Part shown: positions 1 through 11,442 of the stretch, one piece after another
How positions within the stretch are numbered: the first letter of the stretch is position 1
Layout: every line of letters starts with the position of its first letter
Translations under genes and position numbers: made by a program
The notes under the pieces: generated by a model
The model's database searches: none
Told to the model about the DNA's origin: nothing
The model's input: only the letters and a program-made list of their open reading frames with translations
Source: Eustoma russellianum
Taxonomy: Eukaryota > Streptophyta > Magnoliopsida > Gentianales > Gentianaceae
Length of the DNA: 64,000 nt
NCBI GenBank assembly: GCA_036186865.1
Contig: AP025069.1
Span: forward strand, 5,049,631 to 5,113,630
Direction of reading: 5' to 3'

Positions 1-160
1 TGAAGACCTGCAACCTAGTTTTCAAAACGTTTCAAAACAGGTCCTGAAAACAGAAACTGTTTTTAGAAGTTGGATTTTTGGTTTAAAACAATTTTAAAAA
101 CCACATTTTCTGCACCCACTATTCAACCCCCTCTTCTAGTGGTGCCTTGAAGATCCTACA
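1..160 (+). mobile_element. 3' end of an LTR, element-E family
   Basis: This stretch matches, base for base over most of its length, the reverse complement of the first ~170 bases of the LTR at 31074-33956, including the CCACTATTCAACCCCC stretch and the terminal CCTACA. It is therefore the downstream end of a plus-strand LTR of the element-E family, cut by the window edge. No TGGTATCAGAGC primer site follows position 160, so it is a 3' LTR or a solo LTR rather than a 5' LTR. If 161-165 (ATGTT) is the target duplication, its partner lies outside the window. Confidence 0.85.
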
Positions 161-987
161 ATGTTATCTAAAAAATAGCTAGAAAAACTTTTGAATTGAA
201 CTTGAAATTTGCTAATTGTTTGAATTCAAAAAACTAGAAAATTCCTTGCCAAAAAACGGTTGAAGTCCTCCTTGATCCATCCGTGTAATTGGTCAGCAAA
301 TAAGGATTTGGAGAGCTGATTTGATGAGTAGGATGGGGTTGAAGTTGAATTCAAAAGTTAGGTGAAGTTTGAATTCAAGTTGAGTTTAAATTTGAGTGCA
401 CTTTAAATTTGGTTGTTGATTATCCTCTCCATAGCCTTCCAGCCGTGTTTGTTGAAGAATGAGTTGTTGAAAATCTGATTTGATGATGATAAAGTGGCTG
501 GAATTGAATTCAAAGAATGGTTGAAGATTGAATTTAAATTGAGTTTGAATTTGAATTCAAGCTTGGATTCAATTTGAATTGTGATCTATCCTCTTAATCT
601 CAAGATGGCGTGTAGATGGCTGAAGATAATGGATGAAATCTTCATGAAATTTAAGTCTCAAATTGGTTGAAACTTGAATTCAAATCATGGCTGAATTTAA
701 ATTCAAGTTTAACTTCAAGTTTAAATTCAATTTGATCTCCATCTTTGCACTACAAGTGGCCGTCCCATTTGCTAATGGTTGGAGATAATTTTGAGTTCAA
801 TTTGAAAAGGGAATTCCATCTTGGACCATATTTGAACTAGTTTTTGTGGAGACAATCATTCCTCTCAAGACAACATTTCTTTTGTCTCCCTTTTTGAAAC
901 ACACGTCCTTAATCCATTTTGGACCTCCATTTGGCTTGTAATTTGCGTACACCTACTTACCTACAAGGCAAACACATAAAACAAGAA
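161..987. repeat. AT-rich tract with repeated TTGAATTCAA palindromes
   Basis: No gene is seen here. From about 205 to 730 the sequence is built from degenerate variants of TTTGAATTCAAA and AATTTAAATT. The core GAATTC recurs at roughly 222, 348, 371, 506, 555 and 677. Similar palindrome-rich stretches mark the upstream part of Sirevirus LTRs elsewhere in this window, so this may be a decayed LTR, but no boundaries or target duplication were found. Confidence 0.5.
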
Positions 988-1266
988 TCACAAGAAAACA
1001 AGACAAAATTCAAAAGAAAAATAACACACGTTTTGGGGTGGGGGAACATGTTCACAATGCGGGCTCCATGAGATGAGCCCAATGAGCCTTAGGTTCACCT
1101 TGAACATGTTTGTACAAGAAGGTTCCAACTTGATGTCCAAGTTCTCTAGCCCCCTTCTTGTCATAGGACCCGTGACCTCTTGATGGGATCCCCGATCCTC
1201 ATCAGCTCCGTAAAGCCGTTTACCGAACTTTTGGTCATGAGTCTGATGACGAGTTTTGATTTGCAA
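988..1266 (-). pseudogene. possible tail of a decayed Ty3/gypsy polyprotein
   Basis: The 92-codon minus-strand frame contains a G-P-M-T-R-R stretch followed by acidic and leucine-containing sequence. This resembles the C-terminal tails (GPMTR.R) of several plant gypsy polyproteins. No catalytic domain is visible and no LTR can be assigned. It could equally be a chance open frame. Just beyond it, at 1290-1307, lies a small inverted repeat (AACGTTC, GATA spacer, GAACGTT). Confidence 0.22.
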
Positions 1267-1460
1267 TGTTCAAAAATTTCAAATCCAACGTTCGATAGAA
1301 CGTTCGGTCGGTGTAGACAGCAGAAAAGTGTTGCAGTCTTTTGAAGAAATTATGTAACTTTTGCAATTTGGGACACCTCTTTTCAATCTTGTCCGGTCAT
1401 AAAATAACTTTAGAAGTTCAATTCTACAGAGAGGTGACAATTAACTTCTTTCTTGTGAAT

Positions 1461-1465
1461 TAAAG
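1461..1465. repeat. target-site duplication of element A (left copy TAAAG)
   Basis: TAAAG directly precedes the TGTTGAG start of the element A 5' LTR and recurs at 11389-11393 directly after the AACA end of its 3' LTR. A perfect 5-bp duplication is what Ty1/copia integration produces. Confidence 0.93.
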
Positions 1466-1700
1466 TGTTGAGAAATATGTTTGGATAATTTTCAAGATCA
1501 TGATTTTATATATGGAGAAATTGTGGAAATTTCGATATTATATGTTGACATAATCTTGTCAACTATTATTTGTTGATTTCTTCTTCAAAAATCTGAGTTG
1601 GTATTCATATATACAAGCCTCCAAACGTGTATTTACAGGTGTAAATGATGGTGTATTCATTTTATGACTTTATGCCAAGTGGACCAACCAAAAATAAGCT

Positions 1701-1721
1701 AGTTGGCAAAAATTGCCAACT
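1701..1721. promoter_or_regulatory. LTR hairpin AGTTGGCAA-AAA-TTGCCAACT
   Basis: A perfect 9-bp inverted repeat with a 3-bp loop lies about 340 bp upstream of the TATA box. It is followed at about 1739 by a second small hairpin (GTAGCC, AAC, GGCTAC). The same pair recurs in other family-1 LTRs, with 11-bp arms at 46059-46083. The role is unknown. Confidence 0.6.
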
Positions 1722-2062
1722 TGGAAAATTAAAAAAAGTAGCCAACGGCTACATGGTTCAAGAAGGGCTGAATTGTTCAAAATTTTCAGCCATCACATGC
1801 CTATTCTTGTGCCAAGGAGTTGAGGCAATCTTGGAGGAGTTGTGCCATCTTATCCTTGCATATTATCTTCATTATTTTTAAGACAATTTCACAGTGTCAA
1901 AATTGGCCAAATGATATTCCAAGGTGGACCAATTGTGTTGTTTCATTTTGCCAAGTGTATAAGGTGTTTATGTGGCCAACCAATGATGTGAAGACACTTA
2001 AGCATTGATGATGAAGACATTGACACATTGGAGTTCTTATCTTCAAGGGTCATTTCACACAC

Positions 2063-2070
2063 TATAAATA
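2063..2070 (+). promoter_or_regulatory. TATA box of element A 5' LTR
   Basis: TATAAATA in the context CACACTATAAATAGGAGG is kept in all full family-1 LTRs of the window (10298, 38100, 46579, and reversed at 12694). It is the likely core promoter, and it survives the 5' LTR deletion. Confidence 0.7.
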
Positions 2071-3147
2071 GGAGGGAAAGGTGAAGAAGAAGAACACGCA
2101 CTTGAAAGCAAAAGTTGAAGCTCATTGTCTTGCTATCTTCTTCTCTTCGTTCTTGTTTCATTCTTTGTGTAGCCAAGGTGTTCTTGTGATATTTTTTTGT
2201 AGAGATACAAGTCTCTTGTGTCTCATTTGTAAGATTTATTAGCCAAATCTATAAGGCTACATCAATAGGTGATAGAGGTGTCGCAACCAAGAGTTGCATA
2301 GAGGTGTTCGTCCAAGTCTTGAATAGGGTTGGTGTTTAACCCAAGGATCAAGCTTGGATCTTGTTGTAATTTTGTTCATACCATAATGAAATCCATGGAA
2401 AGATGTTCCTTAGGACTGGAGTAGGTCACATTGACCGAACCAGGATAAATCTTTGGTGTTTCTGTCTTCTTTTCATTTTTCTGTTTTTCTGCCTGTTTTC
2501 ACTGTAGATTTCACACAACTTCTCATGTTTAAAAAAAATATCAAAACACTTTCAAAATCCAGGATTCTTGTTGGAGTTATACGTCAAACTGTTAGCTTTC
2601 ATTTGCAACAAGAATCACTTAATTTGAGCAAAGGAAGTTATCCTTTCAGTCATTGCATGATAACTGCTCCAATCTGGCTGCAATCGGACCAGTTTCAAGG
2701 AAACTTGAATTTTGTTTTCATCAAGAATTGTTTAAGGTCAGAGCCTTTTGGAAACATAAACTAGTCATCCTAAGGAGTGCTTTGACATAAAGATCAATCT
2801 TTTTGGTTGAGTATTCAAAGAAAAACATGTTTTCAAAGTTCAGCAACATTCTGTCCAGATTGACCATCTGAATCTTTTTACTTGATTGAAGGGTCAAACG
2901 ATCTTATTTTGGTCTCGTTTCTGGAAAGAGTCTGGTCAATACATTGAAGTTGATTTCTCGAAAGTTTCATAATTTTTGAAGTTGTGTGCACTGAGTTTTG
3001 AATTTTTCAAATACGGGTACAGAATCTGAAGTGGTCTCCGATTCTGTTTTCAAAGGAGATTTTATCCAAGGGTAGTAGTGTAATTTCCGCTAACCACTAT
3101 TCAACCCTCCTTTAATGGTGTTTACTGCAGGTGCACGGTCCAAAAAT

Positions 3148-3159
3148 TGGTATCAGAGC
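3148..3159 (+). other. primer-binding site, initiator tRNA-Met type
   Basis: TGGTATCAGAGC lies two bases after the 5' LTR and is complementary to the 3' end of plant initiator tRNA-Met, the usual Ty1/copia primer. Confidence 0.9.
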
Positions 3160-3267
3160 AAGGCCAACACCACTCAAAGAAGCAAGATTTAACACCATAC
3201 GAATAATGCAAGGCCAAGAAACAACAATTCTTTGCAGCCTGCACATCTCAAATCAAAGGTACATACA

Positions 3268-5208
3268 ATGACCATAGTTTCTCACAAAAGTGAGTTGGAA
3301 GGTATGTCTACACAACGTCCTCCTCTTCTTGATGGTAATAATTTTGTTCATTGGAAACTTAGAATGCGACTATTCTTAATGGCTATAGACACCAATTTAT
3401 GATCTATAGTTGAAGATGGGCGTGACTTCTAAGACAGGATATGTTTTAAATTACACAAGTGCACACGATTTGTGGAAATTCTAGAATTAAAGCATGAAGG
3501 TACTAGTGGTGTAAAAGAGTCAAAAATAAACATGCTTATGACTGTACTTGAATCGTTTAAAATGTACCAAACGAATCTATAACATCTATGGATTTGAGGA
3601 TTACTAATACTTTCAATGCCCTTGAAGCTTTAGGAAAATCATTTACCAACAACGAGAAGGTTCAAAAGGTGCTGCGAAGCCTTCCTGCTGAATGGGATCC
3701 TAAAGTCACGGCAATTGAAGAAACAAAGTCAATCACTAGAATGGATGAATTAATAGGCTCACTTAGAGTATACGAGGTAAAACTAACCCAACGGAAGTCT
3801 GAGTCATCAAAATCTATCGATAAGTCTATTGCTTTCAAAACAACTGAGACACATAATAATTGTGAAATTAATAGCGATAGTGAATTAGATGATGACTTAA
3901 TCTTAGTAGCTAGAAAACTTAGGAAGTTTTTTAAACAGCCTAATAGGAATAGAAAACGGTCTTCTTCTTCTTCTTATTCTTCTCAATTTAAGAAAAATAA
4001 CTCAAATAACAACAAGTGGCATAATAAGGAATTAAAATGATATGAATGTGGGCAAAAAGGGCATATCTCTTATGATTGTCCAACAAAGAAAAATAACAAC
4101 AAAAAGAATTACAATAACAATAAACAAGACAAGGAGGCGCAGAAGCCTAAGGCAAAAGAGTCCAAATCAAGAAGAGGCAAACGAGCAATGAAGACGAGCA
4201 CGTGGAGCGACTCATCCGACTCAGAATCTGACACTGATGAAGCTCAAGTCTGCTTCGTATCCAATGAGGTAAGTTTTTCATCTGATGTAGCTTCTGATAA
4301 TAAAATGTCATTTGATGAGATATACGAAGAATTTCTAAAAATGCATGCACACTGTAAATGACTATCAAAAGAGAAAAAGAAATTAATTAAAGAAAATGGC
4401 AAGTTGAAGATGTCCAACTTGTAATTTTCCGATCAATTAGAATCTTTTAAACAAGACATATAAGAACAAGGAACATGCATTAAAAACCAAAAATAGATTG
4501 TTAAAATCTAAGTTAGAAAGTTGTGAAAATGAAATATCACAACTTAAAGCATCAAAAAAAGACTTAGAAAAAATGTTAGAATAATTTAAATCTGGAACCA
4601 ACATGCTAGATACACTTATATCATCTCAAAAATATGGAAACGATAAAACTGGATTAGGATATAAAGAAGAAAATGCCAAAGTAGATAAAAAGACTAAGTT
4701 TGTTTCATCAAATACTAAACAACCTTATAAGGCAACTAAAATAAATTCAACTTTGCATGTTACTTCTTCTTCTACTCCTTTTGCATATTCCAAGGCAAAA
4801 ATGCAACATGCACCCACAAAAGCACACACATATAAACGTGCAACTAGGCAAAACTTTGCATCTACACAACCTAGAAATTATGCCTATAGGTATACAAATG
4901 TGACTAGACATAATGAAATGCAACCAACTCATTATAATGCATATAGATCTAAATATAGGCAACATTCATATAAGACTTATAGAAATGCATATGAACACAC
5001 ATACATAGCACCATATAAGAAACAAAATCATATGTCTTACTTTATCTATCAAAATCGGCCACAACATAGTACATATAAACCAAGGTACAACATGTATAAC
5101 AATGCATCATCTTTTAAATGGAATGGTCAAGTACATGGCAATCCGATTTACTCAACTAATGTCAAATATGTGCCTAGAAGGTACATCCAAGTTTGGATAC
5201 CTAACTGA
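3268..5208 (+). pseudogene. gag: gag of element A (UBN2-type Gag, zinc knuckle, Gln/Tyr-rich tail), broken
   Basis: Homology to element F places the start at the ATG at 3268. A tryptophan codon is a TGA stop near 3400, and about 165 bp of coding sequence is missing near 3420. The best open part (3588-4040) carries the UBN2-type Gag core with the family signature LRSLPAEWDPKVTAIEE. A serine/asparagine-rich stretch and the CCHC zinc knuckle (CGQKGHISYDC) follow, interrupted by a TGA at about 4038. A region that is coiled coil in element F has several stops at 4300-4590. The last open part (4603-5208) is Tyr/His/Thr-rich and ends in the Q-V-W-I-P motif that closes Sirevirus Gag. Gag would form the particle and bind element RNA; this copy cannot make full-length protein. 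Confidence 0.88.
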
Positions 5209-5329
5209 TATTTAAACAAGGATGGTGCCCCTAACATTGAAGGACCCAAGTAAATCGTACCTAAAACTTTGTCTCCATTGTAGGAAAAACGTAAGGAATG
5301 CAAGAAGGAGGCAAAGTCAAAGAATCTAA

Positions 5330-8300
5330 AAACCAAATGGTTTTTAGACAACGGATGTTCAAAGCAATGACGGGCAACCCCAAACTATTCACCGAGTTGG
5401 AACATATCAAGGATGGAGGAAAGGTGACATTCGGTGACAACAACAAAGGAAAACTTGTTGGAAAATGAATAGTCGGGGACCCTAACACATTTCAAATACG
5501 AAATGTGTTGTTAGTAAGCAATCTTTCTTATAATTTATTAAGCATTTTGCAACTTATATTCCGGTTATCATGTTTCTTTTCTCCTTGATTCTTGTGATAT
5601 AACAAACGAAAAAGAAGAAATTGTATTAACAGGAAATAGGGATGGTAACATTTACACACTATCAGTAAATAACATGTTAGATGCTAGGGTTAAGTGTTTA
5701 ATATCACATGACTTAGATGTGAACTTATGGCATAGACGATTAGGTCATATAGGGATTTCAACCATAGAAAAGTTATTTAAGAAGAATCTAATTAGGGGGA
5801 TGCCTAAGTAAGACTTAGATAATTTTCAACTATGTGAAACTCGTATAAAAGGTAGACATATTAAAGAAACATTAAAACCAAAACATGAAGTGAGTACTAG
5901 TCATGTAATAGAATTGCTTCACTTAGACTTATTTGGTCCAAGTAGGACAAGAAGTCTAGGTGGACACTACTATGTACGTGTTGTAGTAGATGATTACTCA
6001 CGATACACATGGACATTGTTCTTAACACACAAAGGCAATGCTCCATTGGCAATCAAAACTCTTATCAAGCAACTCAAAAATATTATCGAAGAAAATGTTA
6101 AAAGAATTACGAGTAATATAGGTGGAGAATTTAAAAACAAAGATGTAATCAAGTTTTGTGAATTACATGGAGCAAACACGAATTCTCACCATCTAGAACA
6201 CCACAACTCAATGGAGTTGTTGAACTTAAAAATAGAACAATTCAAGAAATTTCTAGGACATTTTTTTGTGAAAAAAAGTACCTAAATATTTATGGACTGA
6301 AGCTGTTAGTTGTGTGTGTTATATTATCAATAGGCTTTCAATTAGAAAGAAATTAAATAAAACACCTTATGAATTATTAAACAATAGACAACCTAAGGTA
6401 GATTATCTTAGAGTATTTGGATGTAAATGTTTTGTACTTAATACTAAAGATAATCTAGACAAGTTTGAACAAAAGTCTATTGAATGCATATTTGTTGGTT
6501 ATTTAACTAATTCTAGAGCATATAGGTGTTATAATCCTATATCTGGAAAGATAATTGAATCCATACATGCGAAATTCAATGAGAATGCATGTTTTGAAAT
6601 TAGTGATAAAACTCAACATAAACATGAGAATAATGTCGAAAATATGTTTGATGATGATGTATTACTTGAGCCTGTACTTGATCATCTAGAACCAACTCCC
6701 CCTGAACAAGATATGCATGAACCCTTAGATGAAATAAATGAAGAGATTTTGCAATTGGAAGATAATACAACTAACTTGCAAGATGATCCAACTGTATACG
6801 ATAATGTTCACACTAATGAAACATTTGAACAAGATGAAGCTGAATCTAGTGAACCTAGGAATTGGTGGCTTATAAAAGATAATCATAAACACCCTAAAGA
6901 GTTAATCATTGGGGATCCAAGTGTTGGGGTTAGAACACGTAGAAACATAAGTCAAGCTGAAGGACATGCTTAATCTCACATTTAGAACCTAAGAATGTTA
7001 AGGAAGTCTTAGGTGATATATCATGGATAGATGACATGTATGAAGAGTTAAATCAATTCACTAGGAATAACGTGTGGGATTTAGTATCTAAATCCGAACA
7101 TAAATCCATAATAGGCACAAATTGGGTATTTAGGAATAAAATGGATGAACAAGGTAACATTACAAGAAATAAGGCTAGGTTAGTCGCACAAGGTTATAAT
7201 CAACAAGAAGGAATAGATTATGAAGACCACCTTTGCATCCGTTGCACGACTAGAAGCAATTAGACTGTTACTTGCTATTGCAAGTCTAAGCAACATAAAA
7301 CTCTTTCAAAATGGATGCCAATAGTGCATTATTGAATGGATACATCCAAGAAGAAGTTTTTGTCAAACAACCCCCTGGATTCAAAGATCGAAAGAATCCT
7401 AAGCATGTACACAATTGAAACAAGCTCCAAGAGCTTGGTATGATAGATTTGCAAACTTTCTTATTGCAAATAATTATCAAAGGGGGACCATAGACAACAC
7501 ACTATTTCTAAGAAGAAAAGATAATGCCCTATTAATAGTTCAAATATATGTAGACGATATTATCTTTGGATCAACCAACCCTACCTTAGTAAAAGACTTC
7601 GAAGAATGTATGAAGTTTGAATTTGAAATGTCAATGGTAGGAGAGTTGAACTATTTCTTAGGACTATAAATCAAAAAACCCCTCAAGGAATCCACATTAC
7701 CCAACTTAAGTATGTCAATGATATGATTAAGAAGTTTGGCTTTGAAGAGTTGAAACCAACACCTACCTCTATGAGCGTTAGCACCAAACTAGACAAAGAT
7801 GATAATGGTAGACCTTTTAATGACACACTATATGGTTCTATGATTAAATCACTATTATACTTAACTGCGTCCAGACCTGATATCATGTTTAGTGTGTGTA
7901 TGTGTGCTAGGTTTCAATCTTATCCTAAAGTCTCACATTATAATGAAGTGAAAAAGATATTAAGATGTCTTAAACATACACCTCATGTAGGACTTTGGTG
8001 TGATAGAAACACTAAGTTGGAACTGTATGCTTATAGTGATGCTAATTACGGTGGTTGCAAGTTAGATAGAAAATCCACTTGCGGCACATGTCAATTTATA
8101 GGAACCAACTTGATTTCATGGTTTTCTAAAAAGCAAGCTAGTGTAGCACTTTCTACTACCGAAGCTAAGTATATAGCCTTAAGCTTATGCACTACCCAAA
8201 TACTTTGGCTTAAACAACAAGTTAGTGATTTTGGCATTAAAATGAATAAGATTCCAATTTTATGCGATAGTACAAGTGCAATCAATCCTTTTCGGAATCT

Positions 8301-8499
8301 GGTACTTCATTCTAAGGCCAAACACATTGAGGTAAGATACCATTTCCTTCGAGATCATGTTCAAAATAGGGGCATAACCATAGATCATGTAAGAACTGAT
8401 CATCAAGTAGCTGACATCTTTACCAAACCCCTTAATCAAGCCACTTTTGAAAACATACGAGCCAAGTTAGGCATGATATTATACGATACAATTGCATAA
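5330..8499 (+). pseudogene. pol: pol of element A (protease, integrase, RT, RNase H), broken
   Basis: Domains appear in Ty1/copia order. The protease remnant at ~5340-5380 reads D-N-G where the family has D-S-G, then is frameshifted. The integrase zinc-binding part (LWHRRLGH) lies near 5727 and the integrase core (LDLFGPSRTRSLGGHYY) at 5890-6285; a frameshift precedes the third acidic region. The integrase C-terminal part is at 6314-6973. RT begins at 7036, breaks near 7225-7415, and carries the catalytic Y-V-D-D near 7549-7560. It breaks again near 7665 and continues from 7723. RNase H, ending in the usual DIFTKPL motif, runs to the stop at 8499. The many lesions show an old, inactive copy. 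Confidence 0.9.
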
Positions 8500-8526
8500 T
8501 TTTATCTTTTGCATGATATGCAAAAT

Positions 8527-8842
8527 AAAGGGGGAGATAAAATAAGAACATGATATTAATTGTTAAGTTATATTTGAGTTGAATAATATGTTAAGTTTCA
8601 ATTGTTATAAGTTTTAAACATATGTTAAGGGGAAGAGTACAAGTTGAGGGGGCGCATATATGTTAAAAACATGTATCTAAAAAGAGTTAAGAAAGTTTGA
8701 AAACAATTGGTATAGAATTGGTGAGGTTTTCAAAACAATTCAATTAGGATAAAATCAGTAGATATATGATAAACAATTGATAAAGAGTTGTCACATTAAA
8801 ATCATTTTGAGTTATTTTGAAAATCATCCAAAAGGGGGAGAA
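8527..8842 (+). promoter_or_regulatory. multiple polypurine tracts of element A
   Basis: Between the pol stop and the 3' LTR there are several purine-rich tracts: AAAGGGGGAGAT near 8528, AAGGGGAAGAG near 8637, GAGGGGG at 8656, and AAAAGGGGGAGAA at 8830-8842 abutting the LTR. The last is the normal plus-strand primer. Duplicated tracts in this position are a known Sirevirus trait. Confidence 0.8.
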
Positions 8843-8956
8843 TGTTGAGAAATACGTTTGGATAATTTTCAAGGTCATGATTTTAAGTGGTGGATACTTA
8901 AAAATTGCACACATAATGTTATGAATGATTAAAAGTTGAAAAAGTGAAGAAAAATG

Positions 8957-9210
8957 ACATCGATCTCTCAGGTTGTTGCACTTTGATCGATCGATGTACT
9001 TCGATCCCTCATATCGAGCGATCCATATAAGGTAGAGAAAAACCAAGACCTTACTGTGAGACATCGATCTCTAAACCTGAGACACATCGATCAATCGATG
9101 TACATCAAACCCTCACTTCGATCGATCGGTGTAGGTCTGAGACAAACTCTGAAACTCACTGTGAGACATCGATCTCTCAAGCAGAGGCACTTTGATCGAT
9201 CGATATCTAG
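8957..9210. repeat. ATCGATCG palindrome array, ~105-bp period (element A 3' LTR)
   Basis: The half-site ACATCGATCTCT occurs at about 8957, 9061 and 9166, a spacing of 104-105 bp. Between half-sites lie one or two longer palindromes, such as TTTGATCGATCGATGT near 8983, ACATCGATCAATCGATGT near 9083 and CTTCGATCGATCGGTGT near 9117. This is about 2.5 copies of a tandem unit. The same order of half-site and palindromes recurs in the other arrays of the window. Confidence 0.85.
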
Positions 9211-10297
9211 GGTTTTTAGAAATATTTTTCTAAAAAGTGATAAAATGGTTGTTTTCATTTTTACATGATTTATATATGTTACTCATGTTTTTATTATGTG
9301 TTTTTGATGATTATAAATGTCTTGTGACTAATGTGCCTTGGATATTTCTGCAACTTACCAAAAAGGGCAAAATTGACATTTTGAGTTTGTGTATGTACAT
9401 GACATGGTGACAATATTTCAAGGACACATTCATATCTTATTTATCATCACAAAGGTGTTATTATATCTATTTTTGACCATCCGGGTCATTTCTAGAGTTT
9501 TCTCTCACCAGAGGTATTTTGGTCGTTTTACCCCCAAGGGTAGTTTCGGTATTTTTACTCAAACAATCTATTGAGTATATTATTATCTTCATTCTGAAGC
9601 TCATTTATGATTATCTTGAAGATTTTTTGGTGGTTTTCTATTATTTCTCTCATTTGATGATATTATCGACAGTAGCGGGATATGTGACGGGCTGTGATGT
9701 CACATTCTATCTTTCTCTTCAAGAGGTGTGGAATTCATCACAACATATATGGAGAAATTATGGAAATTTCGATATTATATTTTGACATAATCTTGTCAAC
9801 TATTATTTGTTGATTTCTTCTTCAAAAATCTGAGTTGATGTTCATATATACAAGCCTCCAAACATGTATTTACAGGTGTAAATGATGGTGTATTCATTTT
9901 ACGACTTTATGCCAAGTGGACCAACCAAAAAGAAGCTAGTTGGCAAAAATTTCCAACTTGGAAAATTCAAAAAAGTAGCCAACGGCTACATGGTTCAAGA
10001 AGGGCTGAATTGTTCAAAATTTTCAGCCATCACATTCCTATTCTTGTGCCAAAGAGTTGAGGAAATCTTGGAGGAGTTGTGCCATCTTATCCTTGCATAT
10101 TATCTTCATTAGTTTCAAGACAATTTCAAAGTGTAAAAATCGGCCAAATGATATTCCAAGGTGGACCAATTGTGTTGTTTCATTTTGCCAAGTTTACAAG
10201 GTATTTATGTGGCCAACCAATGATGTGAAGACACTTAAGCATTGATGATGAAGACATTGACACATTGGAGTTCTTATCTTCAAGGGTCATTTCACAC

Positions 10298-10305
10298 TAT
10301 AAATA
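10298..10305 (+). promoter_or_regulatory. TATA box of element A 3' LTR
   Basis: TATAAATA in the context CACACTATAAATAGGAGG is equivalent to 2063-2070. Confidence 0.65.
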
Positions 10306-11393
10306 GGAGGCAAAGGTGAAGAAGAAGAACACACACTTGAAAGCAAAAGTTGAAGCTCATTGTCTTGCTATCTTCTTCTCTTCATTTTTGTTTCATTCTT
10401 TGTGTAGCCAAGGTGTTCTTGTGATATTTATTGTAGAGCTAAAAGCCTCTTGTTTCTCATTTGTAAGATTGATTAGCCAAATCTATAAGGCTACATCAAT
10501 AGGTGATAGAGGTGTTGCAACCAAGAGTTGCATAGAGGTGTTCATCCAAGTCTTGAATAGGGTTGGTGCTTAACCCAAGGATCAAGCTTGGTCTTGTTGT
10601 AATTTTGTTCATACCATAGTGAAATCCAAGGAAATGTGTTCTTTGGGACTGGAGTAGGTCACATTGAGCAAACGAGGATAAATCTTTAGTGTTCTTGTCT
10701 TCTTTTCGTTTTTCTTTTTTCTGCGCGTTTTCACTGCACATTTCACATAATTTCTCACATTTTTAAAAAAAATAGCAAAACACTTTCAAAAATTATGATT
10801 TTTGTTGGATTTATACGTCAAACTGTTAGCTTTCATTTGCAACAAGAATGACTTGATTTGAATAAAGGAAAGTTAGTCCTTTAGTCGTTGCAAGATAACT
10901 ACTCCAATATGGCTGCAATTTGACAAGTTTCAAGAAAACTTGAATTCTGTTTTCATCAAGAATTGTTTAAGGTCAGGATCTTTTGGAAACATAAAATAGG
11001 AATTCTAAGGAGTGTTTTGACATAAAATTCAACCTTTTTGGTTGACTATTCAAAGAGAAACATGTTTTCAAAGTTCAGCAACATTATGTCCAATTTTGTC
11101 CAGATTGACCATCTAAATCCTGTTAGTTGATTGAAGAGTCATACGATCTTATTTTTGTCTCATTTTTGGACAGAGTGTGGTCAAGACATTGAAGTTAATT
11201 TCTTAAAAGTTTCATAATTTTTGGATTTGTGTACATTGAATTTTGAATTTTTCAAAAATGGGTACTGAATCTGAGGAGGTCTGAGATTCTGTTTTCAAAG
11301 GGGATTTTAACCAAGGGTAGTAGTGTAATTTTCGCTAACCATTATTCACCCCCTCTAGTGGTGTTTACTGTAGGTGCACGATCCAACATAAAG

Positions 11394-11403
11394 TATATAA
11401 ATA
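11394..11403 (+). promoter_or_regulatory. TATA-like box in flanking DNA beside element A
   Basis: TATATAAATA begins directly after the right TAAAG duplication of element A. It lies 49 bp upstream of the first ATG of the split ORF at 11443. If this was a real promoter, element A landed immediately upstream of its core. Confidence 0.35.
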
Positions 11404-11442
11404 CAAGGATCAAAAGTTTCGTATATATACTTTTGAGATACT

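Larger units (their letters stand above)
1466..3145 (+). repeat. element A 5' LTR (internally deleted)
   Basis: It starts TGTTGAGAAATATG and ends two bases before the primer site, by alignment with element F. Compared with the 3' LTR it lacks about 860 bp (equivalent of roughly 8886-9745), which includes the whole ATCGATCG palindrome array. The junction is a short TA/TATA microhomology near 1508. It retains the TATA box and the 3' end CCACTATTCAACCC. Confidence 0.92.
1466..11388 (+). mobile_element. element A: complete but decayed Sirevirus (Ty1/copia), family 1
   Basis: This is a full-length LTR retrotransposon flanked by the duplication TAAAG. The order is 5' LTR, initiator-Met-type primer site, gag with zinc knuckle, protease, integrase, RT, RNase H, multiple polypurine tracts, 3' LTR. 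The order INT-RT-RNase H is that of Ty1/copia, and the RT signature (EFEMSMVGELNYFLGL), repeated polypurine tracts and long LTRs point to the Sirevirus lineage. The 5' LTR is about 866 bp shorter than the 3' LTR because of an internal deletion. Gag and pol are broken by stops, frameshifts and small deletions, so the copy is not autonomous. It is closely related to element F and to the solo LTR at 11607-14209. Confidence 0.93.
8843..11388 (+). repeat. element A 3' LTR
   Basis: It starts TGTTGAGAAATACG right after the polypurine tract and ends ATCCAACA followed by TAAAG. At 2546 bp it keeps the region missing from the 5' LTR, including the palindrome array at 8957-9210. A TATA box is at 10298-10305. 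Its end is next to a second TATA-like box in flanking DNA at 11394. Confidence 0.93.

Noticed and set aside
988..1266. A host gene on the minus strand
   Set aside because: Only a weak resemblance to a gypsy polyprotein tail, with no promoter or exon structure visible; kept only as a low-confidence relic.
3148..3159. tRNA gene signal at the primer sites
   Set aside because: Only about 12 bases match, and only as the complement of the tRNA 3' end; there is no cloverleaf.
8957..9210. CRISPR-like repeat-spacer structure
   Set aside because: The repeats are themselves palindromes, vary in length and sequence, have short irregular spacers, and lie inside plant LTRs.
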